From: Saccharospirillum impatiens DSM 12546
Lineage (GTDB): Bacteria > Pseudomonadota > Gammaproteobacteria > Pseudomonadales > Natronospirillaceae
Assembly (NCBI RefSeq): GCF_000423605.1
Contig: NZ_AUIH01000005.1
Location: forward strand, 62,001 to 126,000
Reading direction: 5' to 3'
Length of the DNA stretch: 64,000 nucleotides
Under the pieces are notes generated by a model. It did no database searches. It had not been told where the DNA came from and worked only from the letters and a program-made list of their open reading frames with translations. Made by a program: the position numbers and the translations under genes. Of the stretch, positions 50,475-59,432 are shown piece after piece (within the stretch, counting starts at the first letter, position 1; every line of letters begins with the position of its first letter).

Positions 50475-51545
50475 ATGCAAGCATTAGCGAACTTAAACGT
50501 AGAAAGCCAGGAAATTCTGCTAACACCGGATGCCCTTAAAGCCGACATTCCGGTCACAGAAGAGGCCGCCACTGTTATTAACGCGGGTCGAGACGCGGTA
50601 AGAGCCATTCTTGATCGCAAAGACCCACGCATCATAGTCGTCATCGGCCCCTGCTCCATACACGATCCGGCCATGGCGATTGACTATGCCAAACGCCTCA
50701 AAACATTAAGCGATGAAGTCAGTGAATCCATGCTGATCGTCATGCGTGTCTACTTCGAAAAGCCCCGCACGACGACTGGCTGGAAAGGCCTGATCAACGA
50801 TCCCTACCTGAACGATTCCTTTAAAATTGAAGACGGCCTTCACATTGGTCGCACGTTGTTGATGGACATCGCCCACCTCGGCTTGCCGACGGCAACGGAG
50901 GCACTCGATCCCATCTCGCCCCAATACCTGCAAGACCTGATCAGCTGGTCTGCCGTCGGCGCACGTACGACTGAAAGCCAGACTCACCGAGAAATGGCCA
51001 GCGGCCTGTCTTCGGCTGTTGGATTCAAGAACGGCACTGACGGCAGCCTTGACGTTGCTATCAATGCGCTTAAATCCGTTTCCTCCCCGCACCGGTTTCT
51101 GGGCATCAACCAGGAAGGTCAGGTCGCCATCATTCATACCAAGGGCAATGCCTACGGGCACGTCGTACTGCGCGGCGGAAACGGAAAACCCAACTACGAT
51201 TCAGTGAGCGTAGCCCAGTGCGAAGCTACTTTGCGAAAAGCCGGCGTCCCGACCAACATCATGGTTGATTGCTCACACGCCAACTCCAACAAAGACCACG
51301 CACTGCAACCGCTGGTAGCCGATAACGTAGCCAATCAGATACTGGAGGGCAACCAGTCCATCATTGGTTTGATGATTGAGAGCAATCTGGAGGAGGGTAA
51401 TCAGAGCATTCCTGACGATCTTTCACAGCTCAAACCGGGCGTGTCGGTAACGGACGCCTGCATCGGCTGGTCTGCAACTGAGAGTTTGCTGAGGTCAATG
51501 CATGCCAAACTGAAAGACGTTTTGCCGGGCCGCACCGGCGCCTGA
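50475..51545 (+). CDS. aroG: 3-deoxy-7-phosphoheptulonate synthase (class I)
   Basis: First enzyme of the shikimate pathway; joins phosphoenolpyruvate and erythrose 4-phosphate. 356 residues, the length of the AroG/F/H family. IGPCSIHDP, RVYFEKPRTTTGWKGL (with metal and substrate ligands) and MVDCSHANSNKDH are intact. Which aromatic amino acid inhibits it cannot be read with confidence. It supplies chorismate, the substrate of PabB in this window. Confidence 0.95.
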   Translation: MQALANLNVESQEILLTPDALKADIPVTEEAATVINAGRDAVRAILDRKDPRIIVVIGPCSIHDPAMAIDYAKRLKTLSDEVSESMLIVMRVYFEKPRTTTGWKGLINDPYLNDSFKIEDGLHIGRTLLMDIAHLGLPTATEALDPISPQYLQDLISWSAVGARTTESQTHREMASGLSSAVGFKNGTDGSLDVAINALKSVSSPHRFLGINQEGQVAIIHTKGNAYGHVVLRGGNGKPNYDSVSVAQCEATLRKAGVPTNIMVDCSHANSNKDHALQPLVADNVANQILEGNQSIIGLMIESNLEEGNQSIPDDLSQLKPGVSVTDACIGWSATESLLRSMHAKLKDVLPGRTGA

Positions 51546-51598
51546 AAAACGACTCGGCTGGCCCGGAAAACTATGGGCAGGGTTGTATAAAGGAGCGT

Positions 51599-52468
51599 CT
51601 ACAAAGCCCGATCCCGGGAGCCTGGTACCTGGCTCGGGCTGATCGACGCCATCAGCGCGAGCCAGTCCCGGGCGCTGGCCCCCAGAGTAATACGCGAAGG
51701 ATCCACCCCAAGGCGCTTTAGCCCAGGTTCGGCCTGGTGCGCTGATATCACCCAATACAGGCGATCTTGCGCTGCTTTCAACCGGGGCTTCATCAACGCC
51801 TGATCATAACCACGCCAACTGCCAAACCATCCCTGTCGGCGCAAAACTTGCCGAAACAGGGAAGACGGCTCCCTCTCTTCCCGCCCCTCCCTGCGATGCC
51901 AGCGCCCCCATTGCAGCCTTGTCCTGTGCCAGGCTTTTACGCCGGGAATCCAGAACACTCTGCGCGGCCAGACGGGCGCCGCATCCAACAAGACAACGTT
52001 GGCTTGGTAGTTTTTGACGGCAGCGTGCTGCAATACCATGTCACATCCATGCCCCTGGCTAACCAGGGTTGGTAGCTGAGCCGTTTTTTCTTCGATGAAC
52101 TGAATAACCGGCGGCAGATCAAATTCGGCCATATTGTCCAACGTATTGAGCACCGGTCTTTGGTTGCGTGATGACAACCCATGACCTCGCCAGTCCATCA
52201 GCCATACGTCATAACCCGCGCGCACCAGAGCGCCGGCAACGCCACCGATTCCATAGTCGAGCCATTGCCAGTGATTGGCGAAAGCATCGTGCACCAACAA
52301 TACGGGGTGACCACGAGATACCTGCTCGCTATGTAACCGAACCAGCGCAATCTCAACCGTATTGTCGATACTGGTATTGGGCTTTAGCGAATAGACATCC
52401 TCATAGATGCCTTCTTTGTACTCGGCGCTCAGCAGAGCAACCGGGAAGTACTGACTGCTACTTTTCAA
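51599..52468 (-). CDS. Alpha/beta-hydrolase-fold protein, apparently lacking catalytic residues
   Basis: 289 residues with a PHA-synthase- or lipase-like alpha/beta hydrolase fold: PVLLVHDAF (oxyanion region), DVWLMDWRGHGLS, and the strand leading to the nucleophile elbow. That elbow reads SQGHGCD, so the expected Ser (or Cys) of G-x-S-x-G is Gly141. Near the C-terminus the usual catalytic His region reads GASARDWLAL, without His. It may be a pseudoenzyme. The frame opens with TTG at 52468 behind AAAGGA. It is divergent from lexA; the LexA boxes at 52498-52532 lie in the shared 73-base gap. Confidence 0.7.
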   Translation of the reverse strand: MKSSSQYFPVALLSAEYKEGIYEDVYSLKPNTSIDNTVEIALVRLHSEQVSRGHPVLLVHDAFANHWQWLDYGIGGVAGALVRAGYDVWLMDWRGHGLSSRNQRPVLNTLDNMAEFDLPPVIQFIEEKTAQLPTLVSQGHGCDMVLQHAAVKNYQANVVLLDAAPVWPRRVFWIPGVKAWHRTRLQWGRWHRREGREEREPSSLFRQVLRRQGWFGSWRGYDQALMKPRLKAAQDRLYWVISAHQAEPGLKRLGVDPSRITLGASARDWLALMASISPSQVPGSRDRAL

Positions 52469-52480
52469 ACCAGAGAATCC

Positions 52481-52532
52481 TTTACAGCGACCACAGGCTG
52501 TATATAATCACAGCTACTGTATATAAAAACAG
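52481..52532 (+). promoter_or_regulatory. lexA promoter with two LexA boxes
   Basis: TTTACA (52481-52486) and TATAAT (52503-52508) are 16 bases apart. Two perfect operators follow: CTGTATATAATCACAG (52498-52513), covering the -10, and CTGTATATAAAAACAG (52517-52532), ending nine bases before the lexA start. This arrangement means autoregulation. Confidence 0.93.
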
Positions 52533-52541
52533 GGCGACATT

Positions 52542-53147
52542 ATGTTTAAACTGACGGCTCGTCAACAACAAGTTCTCGACCTCGTGAAAGACCACATGCT
52601 GGAAACCGGTTACCCTCCTACTCGGGCGGAAATCGCCAACCAGCTAGGCTTCCGCTCACCCAACGCCGCAGAAGAACACCTCAAGGCGCTGGCACGCAAA
52701 GGGGCGATCGAAATCATTCCCGGTGCATCACGAGGCATCAGGCTACCTGAAGAGCCTGAAACCGGGCTGCCAGTCATTGGCCGAGTTGCTGCCGGCGAAC
52801 CCATTCTCGCTCAGGAACAGATTGAAGAATTCCTGAGCTTACCCTCTAGCCTGTTCAGTCCCAAAGCTGACTTTTTACTTCAGGTCCAGGGCTTGAGCAT
52901 GAAGAACATGGGCATTCTCGAAGACGATCTCATTGCCGTGCACAAGACCGATCAGGTGCGCAATGGCGATGTGGTGGTTGCGCGGGTCGGCGATGATGTC
53001 ACTGTTAAACGCTATGAACGCAGCGGGCAGACTGTCACGCTTTATCCGGAAAATGAAGACTTTGAACCGATCAAAGTCGACTTAACCCAGCAGGAATTCG
53101 CCATAGAAGGCCTGTATGTCGGGGTGATTCGCCGCTCATTGCACTGA
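52542..53147 (+). CDS. lexA: SOS repressor LexA
   Basis: Repressor of the DNA damage regulon, 201 residues. The N-terminal winged HTH has [26 protein letters not shown]. The self-cleavage site is the Ala-Gly bond in RVAAGEP, and the catalytic Ser (GLSMKNMG) and Lys (VTVKRY) of the LexA/peptidase S24 domain are intact, so RecA-stimulated autocleavage should work. Its own promoter carries two LexA boxes. Confidence 0.97.
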   Translation: MFKLTARQQQVLDLVKDHMLETGYPPTRAEIANQLGFRSPNAAEEHLKALARKGAIEIIPGASRGIRLPEEPETGLPVIGRVAAGEPILAQEQIEEFLSLPSSLFSPKADFLLQVQGLSMKNMGILEDDLIAVHKTDQVRNGDVVVARVGDDVTVKRYERSGQTVTLYPENEDFEPIKVDLTQQEFAIEGLYVGVIRRSLH

Positions 53148-53160
53148 GCCTGGCCTTTTC

Positions 53161-53198
53161 ACTGGAAATCGATGACTGCACAGTCATCGATTTCCAGT
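53161..53198. repeat. 38-base near-perfect palindrome between lexA and dnaQ
   Basis: ACTGGAAATCGATGACTG (53161-53178) and CAGTCATCGATTTCCAGT (53181-53198) are perfect 18-base complements with CA between. It is just downstream of the lexA stop and before the end of convergent dnaQ. No T-run follows on either strand. Confidence 0.8.
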
Positions 53199-53239
53199 AT
53201 ATTCACGCTCCGAATACAGATTGATTAACTGACAGGCCT

Positions 53240-53977
53240 TCAATCATTTTGGCCGGCCATTTCAATCCAGACAGGCGCCCTGCCCGCTGATTTTTCAATA
53301 ACCGCCAACATATCCCGATGTGCCGCCCGCTCCTCTTCTGTCGGCTGCACTCGTTTCAGCGGCTGATTGGATGCGATCACCGCGCTGGCATCAAAGCTGA
53401 CCTGCTCAGCATTGCCTTCTTCTTCATCATCCAGAATCAGAGCAGTTTGCCCGCCTGTCATCAGCAGGTACACATCGGCCAGAATTTCCGAGTCGAGCAA
53501 GGCACCATGCAGCGTGCGATGTGAATTGTCGATGCCATAGCGCTTACATAAGGCATCCAACGAGGCTTTCGCACCCGGGTGTTTCTCGCGCGCCAGTTTC
53601 AGAGTATCAAGTACGCCGCACGCCTGATTAAGCGGGCCAAACTGGGAAAACCCCTCGTCAGCAAGGCGGTTAAACTCCATTTGCAAGAAGCCCATGTCAA
53701 AGGCTGAATTGTGAATGACCAGTTCGGCACCGTTGACGTAATCCCAGAACTCCTGGGCAATATCCCGAAACCGGGGGGCATCTTTAACCTTGTCGTTATC
53801 AATCCCGTGTACGGCAACCACTTCTTCTGGAATATCGCGCTCCGGGTTGATGTAATAGTGAAAATGGCGCCCAGTCAGTTTGCGATCCAAAAGCTCCACA
53901 CAACCGACCTCCACAATACGATCACCCTTATTAGGGCTTAAACCCGTGGTTTCAGTATCCAGTACAATTTGTCTCAT
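53240..53977 (-). CDS. dnaQ: DNA polymerase III epsilon subunit (proofreading exonuclease)
   Basis: 3'-5' exonuclease of the replicative polymerase, 245 residues. DEDDh motifs are present: VLDTETTGLSP (Exo I), NSAFDMGFLQMEF (Exo II), and HGALLDSEILADVY (Exo III). The C-terminal tail would bind the alpha subunit. The ATG at 53977 gives MRQIVLDTET, as in Pseudomonas; an in-frame ATG at 54001 is also possible. It follows rnhA on the same strand, the conserved rnhA-dnaQ pair. Confidence 0.95.
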   Translation of the reverse strand: MRQIVLDTETTGLSPNKGDRIVEVGCVELLDRKLTGRHFHYYINPERDIPEEVVAVHGIDNDKVKDAPRFRDIAQEFWDYVNGAELVIHNSAFDMGFLQMEFNRLADEGFSQFGPLNQACGVLDTLKLAREKHPGAKASLDALCKRYGIDNSHRTLHGALLDSEILADVYLLMTGGQTALILDDEEEGNAEQVSFDASAVIASNQPLKRVQPTEEERAAHRDMLAVIEKSAGRAPVWIEMAGQND

Positions 53978-54039
53978 GCTGCCAAAGTTCTCATCATTCA
54001 ATGTGTTGGTTGACGCCGCTATCAGTGGAACGCCTGTAC

Positions 54040-54504
54040 TCAGACTCGAATACGTCGATCGTCAATTCCCAGGTTAGCCAGTGCATCAGCTCTCTCATTG
54101 CCAGGATGCCCTGCATGCCCCTTGACCCAGTGCCAATTAACCCGATGCTTGGCGATACCGGCATCCAACCGCTGCCACAAGTCCCGGTTCTTCACGTCCT
54201 TTTTTGCCGACGTCTTCCAGCCATTTTTTTTCCAGCCATGTATCCATTCGGTAATGCCTTTGCGCACATACTGGGAATCGGTGTAGACATCCACCTGGCA
54301 GGTTCGCTTCAACGCTTCCAGCCCGGCTATCGCGGCCATCAGCTCCATCCGGTTGTTGGTCGTTTGGTCTTCACCGCCATAGAGTTCATTGCGTTTGTGG
54401 CCGTATTGCATCAATACACCCCAGCCACCCGGGCCCGGGTTTCCCCGACAGGCGCCATCCGTATAAAGCACAACGGCTTGCTCGTTTTGTTCACTAGTGC
54501 TCAT
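54040..54504 (-). CDS. rnhA: Ribonuclease HI
   Basis: Cuts the RNA strand of RNA-DNA hybrids. 154 residues with the DEDD active site: [14 protein letters not shown] (Asp), NRMELMAAI (Glu), VYTDSQYV (Asp), and the final Asp in ERADALA. The basic [14 protein letters not shown] handle is present. Its start overlaps the upstream methyltransferase gene by 11 bases. Confidence 0.97.
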   Translation of the reverse strand: MSTSEQNEQAVVLYTDGACRGNPGPGGWGVLMQYGHKRNELYGGEDQTTNNRMELMAAIAGLEALKRTCQVDVYTDSQYVRKGITEWIHGWKKNGWKTSAKKDVKNRDLWQRLDAGIAKHRVNWHWVKGHAGHPGNERADALANLGIDDRRIRV

Positions 54505-55288
54505 GCTGTTTCCTGATAGTTCGACCGGCCAGGCCTGATTCGAGAATGGGTTTGGTACGCCAGCGGGCGCGGCCGTTGATTCTTCCGGGCACCTGCTTGC
54601 ATCCGACTAGTAAATAGACGGATCCGGTAACCGGCAGCAATGTTTTTTGCAGACGACCTAAAAAGCGAAATCGCGACAGCCAGGCCGGCCGAGAGAAGGG
54701 TGACATGTAACCGTGTTTTTCCGAACGTTCCAGTTCAAAGTTTAGTAACTGCATCCAATCCGACACGCGATTGCTACTGATGAATCGGCTACGCCAGAGA
54801 CCCGAGCGAGCACGGCTGAGCAATGCACGCAGCCCCCAGGTAGAATATGGGTTAAAACCAACGATCACCAGGATACCTCCGGGTCGCAGCGTCTGAGCAG
54901 CCTCGCGCACAGCCTGATAAGGGTTATCACATTGATCGAGGGTGTGATGCATGATCAGTGCATCAAGACTCTCAGGTTCAAACGGCAACGCCTCTGCATC
55001 ACCCCGGACACTCGGACACAGAGCACGATTATCAAGCTGAGTCATCAGCACACCACATCCGTAAAGGCGCGGCTCAAACAAAGGGTTATGATAGCCAGAA
55101 TCCAATTGAGCCAGATGCGTACCAAAGCGGCCAGCCAATGCTCGAGCCACCAGTTCTCGCTCTACTTCGATCAACCGGCCACCCATTGGCGTAAAATACC
55201 AATCATGCATGGCCGATTCCTGGACAGCGACAGAGGGCGGCCCCGCTCGAAGCCATTGCTTGAATCTGAAACCTATCCGTTTAGCCAA
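54494..55288 (-). CDS. YafS-type SAM-dependent methyltransferase
   Basis: 264 residues of the class I methyltransferase type found next to rnhA in many gammaproteobacteria (YafS of Escherichia). [28 protein letters not shown] and [16 protein letters not shown] are recognisable, but the usual glycine-rich SAM loop is weak (LDSGYHNPL), as in this family. Its substrate is unknown. The frame opens with TTG at 55288 behind GAGAGGG; a later ATG 26 codons in is a second possibility. The end overlaps rnhA by 11 bases. No gloB separates it from mltD. Confidence 0.82.
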   Translation of the reverse strand: MAKRIGFRFKQWLRAGPPSVAVQESAMHDWYFTPMGGRLIEVERELVARALAGRFGTHLAQLDSGYHNPLFEPRLYGCGVLMTQLDNRALCPSVRGDAEALPFEPESLDALIMHHTLDQCDNPYQAVREAAQTLRPGGILVIVGFNPYSTWGLRALLSRARSGLWRSRFISSNRVSDWMQLLNFELERSEKHGYMSPFSRPAWLSRFRFLGRLQKTLLPVTGSVYLLVGCKQVPGRINGRARWRTKPILESGLAGRTIRKQHEH

Positions 55289-55483
55289 AATGCCCTCTCT
55301 AATTTCAGCGAACGCCTGAATATGTCATAAACCGCCGTATATCGGCGCCCTGGTGCATACTCATCGTCGCAAAGCTGTCCAATCCAACCCCTCTTACTAT
55401 GCCTTAACTTGCCCCTGCACCCCATAGCGACATAGAATTATCTCTCAACTGGAACCCAGCATCAAAAAAGAAAAGATTCTTTC

Positions 55484-57235
55484 ATGACATCCAAACGATT
55501 TTTGATACCGCTGGCCGTCGCAGGCTTTGTCACCAGCGGATGCAGTACATTGCCTGCACTCTCGTCTTTCTCCCAGGCCACAGCAGAGCCAAATGCAGAG
55601 TCCAGCACTGACGCCGACGTCGGCGAACAAAGGCTCGTTGAACGCGAACTGGACACAGAGCTGGATGAAGCCAACCAGTCTGAACCGGTTTTCGACCCAC
55701 TGCTTGCCGATCTGACAGCGACAGAAGACGTGTTCGCCACAGACCCGGATCTGGCCGCGGAAACCTTGCGTGCTCGCGCGGTGTATGATCCGTACGCCCA
55801 GTACCCGGAAGATCTTTATCAGACATTGCGCCGCGGTTTTGAGTTTGATCTAACGCTCGAGGACCCTCGCATCACTTCCCAGCTTCGCTGGTATGCCAGT
55901 CATCAGAGCTACTTCAACCGCGTTAGCGAACGCGCTGGCCGCTACATGTTCCACATCGTCGCGGAACTGGAAGCGCGTGACATGCCGCTTGATTTGGCCT
56001 TACTGCCCATTGTTGAAAGTGCGTTTGACCCCTTTGCATATTCCCATGGCAGCGCCGCTGGTATGTGGCAGTTTATTCCATCAACCGGACGCATGTTCGG
56101 ACTCAAGCAGGACTGGTGGTACGACGGTCGTCGCGATGTGGTCGAGTCTACCCGCGCCGCCATGGAATACCTTGACCAACTTAACGACATGTTTGATGGC
56201 GACTGGCTATTGGCACTGGCCGCCTACAACTCCGGGCCCGGCACGGTGATGAGAGCCATGCGGCGCAATCGGGCTGAAGGCAAACCAACCGATTTTTGGA
56301 ATTTGGATTTGCCCCGCGAAACAGAAGCCTATGTCCCCAAGATGTTCGCCCTGGCCAAGCTAATTCACTCTCCGGACACGTATGGAATTGAACTGCCGCT
56401 GCTGGATACCGAACCCTTCTTCGAGATTGTTGACGTCGGTAGCCAAATTGACCTGGCTCAGGCAGCCACCATGGCCGACATGGACCTGAGTGATCTGTAC
56501 CTGTTGAATCCGGGCTTCAATCAGTGGGCGACAAACCCGGAAGGCCCCCATCGACTGCTGGTACACACCAGCAGGGCTGCCCAGTTCCGGGAGCGGCTAG
56601 CCGACTTGCCACTGGACTCGCGCATGGCCTGGCAACGATACACCATTGAGACTGGCGATTCCTTGCTGACTATTGCTCGTGATTTTGAGGTAACCGTTGA
56701 CATCATTCAGGAAGCCAATGACCTGAATGACAGCCTGATACGGGCCGGTGATGCCTTAATGATCCCTACCGCCTCTGCCAGCAGCAACACCTATTCAATG
56801 AGCGCCGATCAGCGTCTTGCCAGACGCCAGAATGCGTCGGGCAGTTCAGACACCAATCGGGTCGACTACGTGGTGCAGTCAGGAGACAGTTTCTGGGATA
56901 TATCCAGAGAGTTTGGTGTGTCCGTACAGAGTCTCGCTCGCTGGAACAACATGGCACCACGCGACGTTATTCGCCCGGGCCAGACATTGGCCGTATGGGT
57001 CAGCGATGATGTCTCATCTTCGTCAACCGCTTCGGTGAGTTCATCAGTCAGGAATGGTCGCGAAGTGGTTCGCAAAGTCGGCTACGTCGTGCGTTCAGGA
57101 GATTCCCTGTACCGAATCGCTAACCGCTTTAACGTACGTATCGCCGACATCCAGAACTGGAATACTATCGGTCAGGAGTATTTACAGCCTGGTCAGCGCC
57201 TGACGCTGTATGTCGACGTGACCCGACTTCAATAA
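55484..57235 (+). CDS. mltD: Membrane-bound lytic murein transglycosylase D
   Basis: Outer-membrane lipoprotein (583 residues) that cleaves peptidoglycan glycan chains. The signal peptide ends in a lipobox (VTSGC, Cys at about residue 20). A long linker is followed by the Slt domain at roughly 180-290: the catalytic Glu in VESAFDPFAYSHG, then GMWQFIPSTG and ALAAYNSGPG. Three LysM repeats lie near residues 385-430, 462-505 and 527-575, each with a GDS/GDT-type turn (IETGDSL, VQSGDSF, VRSGDSL). It is divergent from the methyltransferase gene. Confidence 0.95.
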   Translation: MTSKRFLIPLAVAGFVTSGCSTLPALSSFSQATAEPNAESSTDADVGEQRLVERELDTELDEANQSEPVFDPLLADLTATEDVFATDPDLAAETLRARAVYDPYAQYPEDLYQTLRRGFEFDLTLEDPRITSQLRWYASHQSYFNRVSERAGRYMFHIVAELEARDMPLDLALLPIVESAFDPFAYSHGSAAGMWQFIPSTGRMFGLKQDWWYDGRRDVVESTRAAMEYLDQLNDMFDGDWLLALAAYNSGPGTVMRAMRRNRAEGKPTDFWNLDLPRETEAYVPKMFALAKLIHSPDTYGIELPLLDTEPFFEIVDVGSQIDLAQAATMADMDLSDLYLLNPGFNQWATNPEGPHRLLVHTSRAAQFRERLADLPLDSRMAWQRYTIETGDSLLTIARDFEVTVDIIQEANDLNDSLIRAGDALMIPTASASSNTYSMSADQRLARRQNASGSSDTNRVDYVVQSGDSFWDISREFGVSVQSLARWNNMAPRDVIRPGQTLAVWVSDDVSSSSTASVSSSVRNGREVVRKVGYVVRSGDSLYRIANRFNVRIADIQNWNTIGQEYLQPGQRLTLYVDVTRLQ

Positions 57236-57261
57236 CCACGCAGTCCCGCCTTGGCAATGAC

Positions 57262-57291
57262 GACGGACAGAGTCGGCAGACTCTGTCCGTC
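57262..57291. repeat. Hairpin between convergent mltD and sohB
   Basis: GACGGACAGAGTC (57262-57274) and GACTCTGTCCGTC (57279-57291) are perfect 13-base complements with loop GGCA. There is no T-run on either side; it lies in the 75-base gap between the two stops. Confidence 0.7.
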
Positions 57292-57310
57292 TGCGAGAAA
57301 ATGACTGATG

Positions 57311-58318
57311 TCAGGGAATATAACGCTGCGACAATGAATCGACGGCGCCTTGCACAGATGAGGAAAATGCTTTTTTGAGCCGCTGATCCACACCAACCTG
57401 CGGAACCCAGGTGACCGACACCACATCGTTTGTCTTCACTTTGCCCAACAAATACGCGTCGCTGGTTTCCAACTGATCCACTAGCCCAAGCTCCCGGGCA
57501 TCTTCCGCCAGCCAGAAGTCGCCTTCAGTCACCGCAGCCAGATCCAACTGAGGACGATAGCGCCCTACCAGCTCTTTGAACCGCTCATGAATCGCTTTTA
57601 GATCGTCCAGCAACTTCTGACGCCCCTCCTCTGTTTTCTCTCCCATGAGGGTCATGGGGGCTTTATGTTTGCCCGCAGTCAAAACTTCCACATCAACCTG
57701 GTGGCGTTGCAGGAGTTTATGAATATTGGGCACCTGTGCCAAAACACCGATAGAGCCCACGACCGCAAAGGGAGCCGCGATAATGCGGTCAGCAATGCAG
57801 GCCATCATATAACCCCCGCTGGCAGCGACTTTATCGACGCACACCGTCAGTGACAGCCCGGCTTCTTTTACCCGCACCAGTTGTGAGGCTGCCAGGCCGT
57901 AACCGGAAACTGCACCACCAGGGCTTTCAAGAACCACCACGACCTCATCGGTGGCATTAGCCACCTGTATGATTGCTGTAACTTCACGGCGTAAGTTATC
58001 GACCTGGGATGCATGCATATCGCCTTTGAATCGCAACACCCATACCTGGCTGGTTTCTTTCTCGGCAGCCGCTTTTCGCTCAGCTTTTAGCGATTTATGA
58101 TGAGACTTATAGGCTTTTTTCGACATAACGACCTGACGAACCCGGTCTGCTCCCGCTTCCAGCCGGTCATTGAGCTTTTCGATCTGCAGCCGTCCTCCCG
58201 ACTTCTTCGATCCACCGCTACTGCCCTGCGATGCGCGAGCTACTGCGACCAGCCCAATAACCAGAATAACGACCAGGGTGATGGTTTTTAATACAAATGC
58301 ACCGTATTCAGCCCACAC
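57311..58318 (-). CDS. sohB: Inner-membrane peptidase SohB
   Basis: Signal-peptide-peptidase-like serine protease (335 residues). One N-terminal membrane helix lies near residues 8-28 (VLKTITLVVILVIGLVAVA). The S49-type domain carries VVVLESPGGAVSGYG, the catalytic Ser in KVAASGGYMMA, and the lysine of the Ser-Lys pair in the ALELGLVDQL-type C-terminal part. A basic, coiled segment (residues 60-90) matches the SohB insert. The frame opens with GTG at 58318 behind AAGGAGAAAATT. It is divergent from the SCP2 gene. Confidence 0.93.
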   Translation of the reverse strand: MWAEYGAFVLKTITLVVILVIGLVAVARASQGSSGGSKKSGGRLQIEKLNDRLEAGADRVRQVVMSKKAYKSHHKSLKAERKAAAEKETSQVWVLRFKGDMHASQVDNLRREVTAIIQVANATDEVVVVLESPGGAVSGYGLAASQLVRVKEAGLSLTVCVDKVAASGGYMMACIADRIIAAPFAVVGSIGVLAQVPNIHKLLQRHQVDVEVLTAGKHKAPMTLMGEKTEEGRQKLLDDLKAIHERFKELVGRYRPQLDLAAVTEGDFWLAEDARELGLVDQLETSDAYLLGKVKTNDVVSVTWVPQVGVDQRLKKAFSSSVQGAVDSLSQRYIP

Positions 58319-58430
58319 AATTTTCTCCTTTTCATCAGTTAAACTTACGTTTCAAACAATCGTTTGATTTTGAACCTTCAGCTCTCTACAATCCAGTGAC
58401 TGACATTTAGCCACTTACCGGAGAACAGAC

Positions 58431-58745
58431 ATGGCCTCGACTGCAGACATGCTCAATAATATCGAATCCCAGTTCAACGCCGACGCCGCCTCGGGTCTGG
58501 ACGTTGTTTTTCAGTTCAACATCGACGACAACGACACCTACCACCTGATCGTAAAAGACAGCCAATGCCAACTGGTATCTGGCGAACACCAGGACCCATC
58601 GGTCACACTGATCATGGATGAGGACACGCTAAAAGAAATTGTTTCCGGTGAATTGAATGGCATGCAGGCATTTATGGCAGGTCGTTTGCGTACAGAAGGC
58701 GACATGATGCTGGCAACGCGCCTGTCGGACCTGTTCTCACTGTAA
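58431..58745 (+). CDS. SCP2 sterol-binding domain protein
   Basis: 104 residues forming one SCP2-like domain, a small pocket fold for lipids or acyl-CoA. Typical blocks are VVFQFNIDDNDTYHLIVKD, VTLIMDEDTLKEIVSGE and MQAFMAGRLRTEGDM (the MxxxxxGxxKxxGD type). Its ligand is unknown. It is a single-domain bacterial version, often found near acyl-CoA genes, though none are adjacent here. Confidence 0.88.
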   Translation: MASTADMLNNIESQFNADAASGLDVVFQFNIDDNDTYHLIVKDSQCQLVSGEHQDPSVTLIMDEDTLKEIVSGELNGMQAFMAGRLRTEGDMMLATRLSDLFSL

Positions 58746-58766
58746 TAGTTCGCCGCACTCCGGTTT

Positions 58767-59423
58767 TCAGTCAGAAAACCACTGCCCCAGCGCTTCGCGA
58801 GCCGGCTCATTAACCGGCCTCGCGATCAGCCCCTGAGCACCCAGTACGACCTCGAACAACCCATTATCGACCATAGGCAAATAGACACTGCTGCCGAAGC
58901 GAGCATTAATCCATGGCAGCCAGTCGCTAACCTCACTAGCCGACCAGAGAGCATCTTCACGAAGATCGATCACCGTTCGCGGTGCGTTCAATTCACGCTC
59001 AATTGATTGATAGCGCCCGGCAATGCGGTCCAGACGGTACACCGGCTCCATACCCAGCAAAACCAGCGGGCCAGACCAGGTGAGTATACGGGCATCCAAT
59101 TGCCACTCATCGCCCATCAACACCAGGTTCCGCCGCTGCTGATCCTGGTTGGTTTCGAGATTGATCTGGTAAATTTGTTCACCCTGCTGGCTAAAAGAGA
59201 GGGTCGCGATAACCATTTCGCGGGTGAAAGCCCGGTAAGCCGCCAGATCAAATATAAAGAAACCGATGATCACAAGCCCTACCAGGCAAGCAACGCCCAA
59301 AGTACCGCGAATAAAACCGGCTACCCACCCCCGTCGCACTAGCAATCGCAAGGCAATGTAGACCAGCAACAAACCAGGCAAAACCAGCAAAGCAAACAGC
59401 GGCCATTGCGTCATCAGTTTCAT
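58767..59423 (-). CDS. Conserved two-helix inner-membrane protein
   Basis: 218 residues, no function assigned. Two N-terminal membrane helices (about residues 8-28 and 40-62) come before a ~155-residue domain with mixed strand character (NLVLMGDEWQLDARILTW, VYRLDRIAGRY, LPWINARFGSSVYLPM). Close relatives are sometimes labelled cation/multidrug efflux pump, but the sequence has none of the features of a pump. It lies downstream of fimL on the same strand with a nine-base gap, so they are probably co-transcribed. Confidence 0.7.
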   Translation of the reverse strand: MKLMTQWPLFALLVLPGLLLVYIALRLLVRRGWVAGFIRGTLGVACLVGLVIIGFFIFDLAAYRAFTREMVIATLSFSQQGEQIYQINLETNQDQQRRNLVLMGDEWQLDARILTWSGPLVLLGMEPVYRLDRIAGRYQSIERELNAPRTVIDLREDALWSASEVSDWLPWINARFGSSVYLPMVDNGLFEVVLGAQGLIARPVNEPAREALGQWFSD

Positions 59424-59432
59424 CGCATCAGG

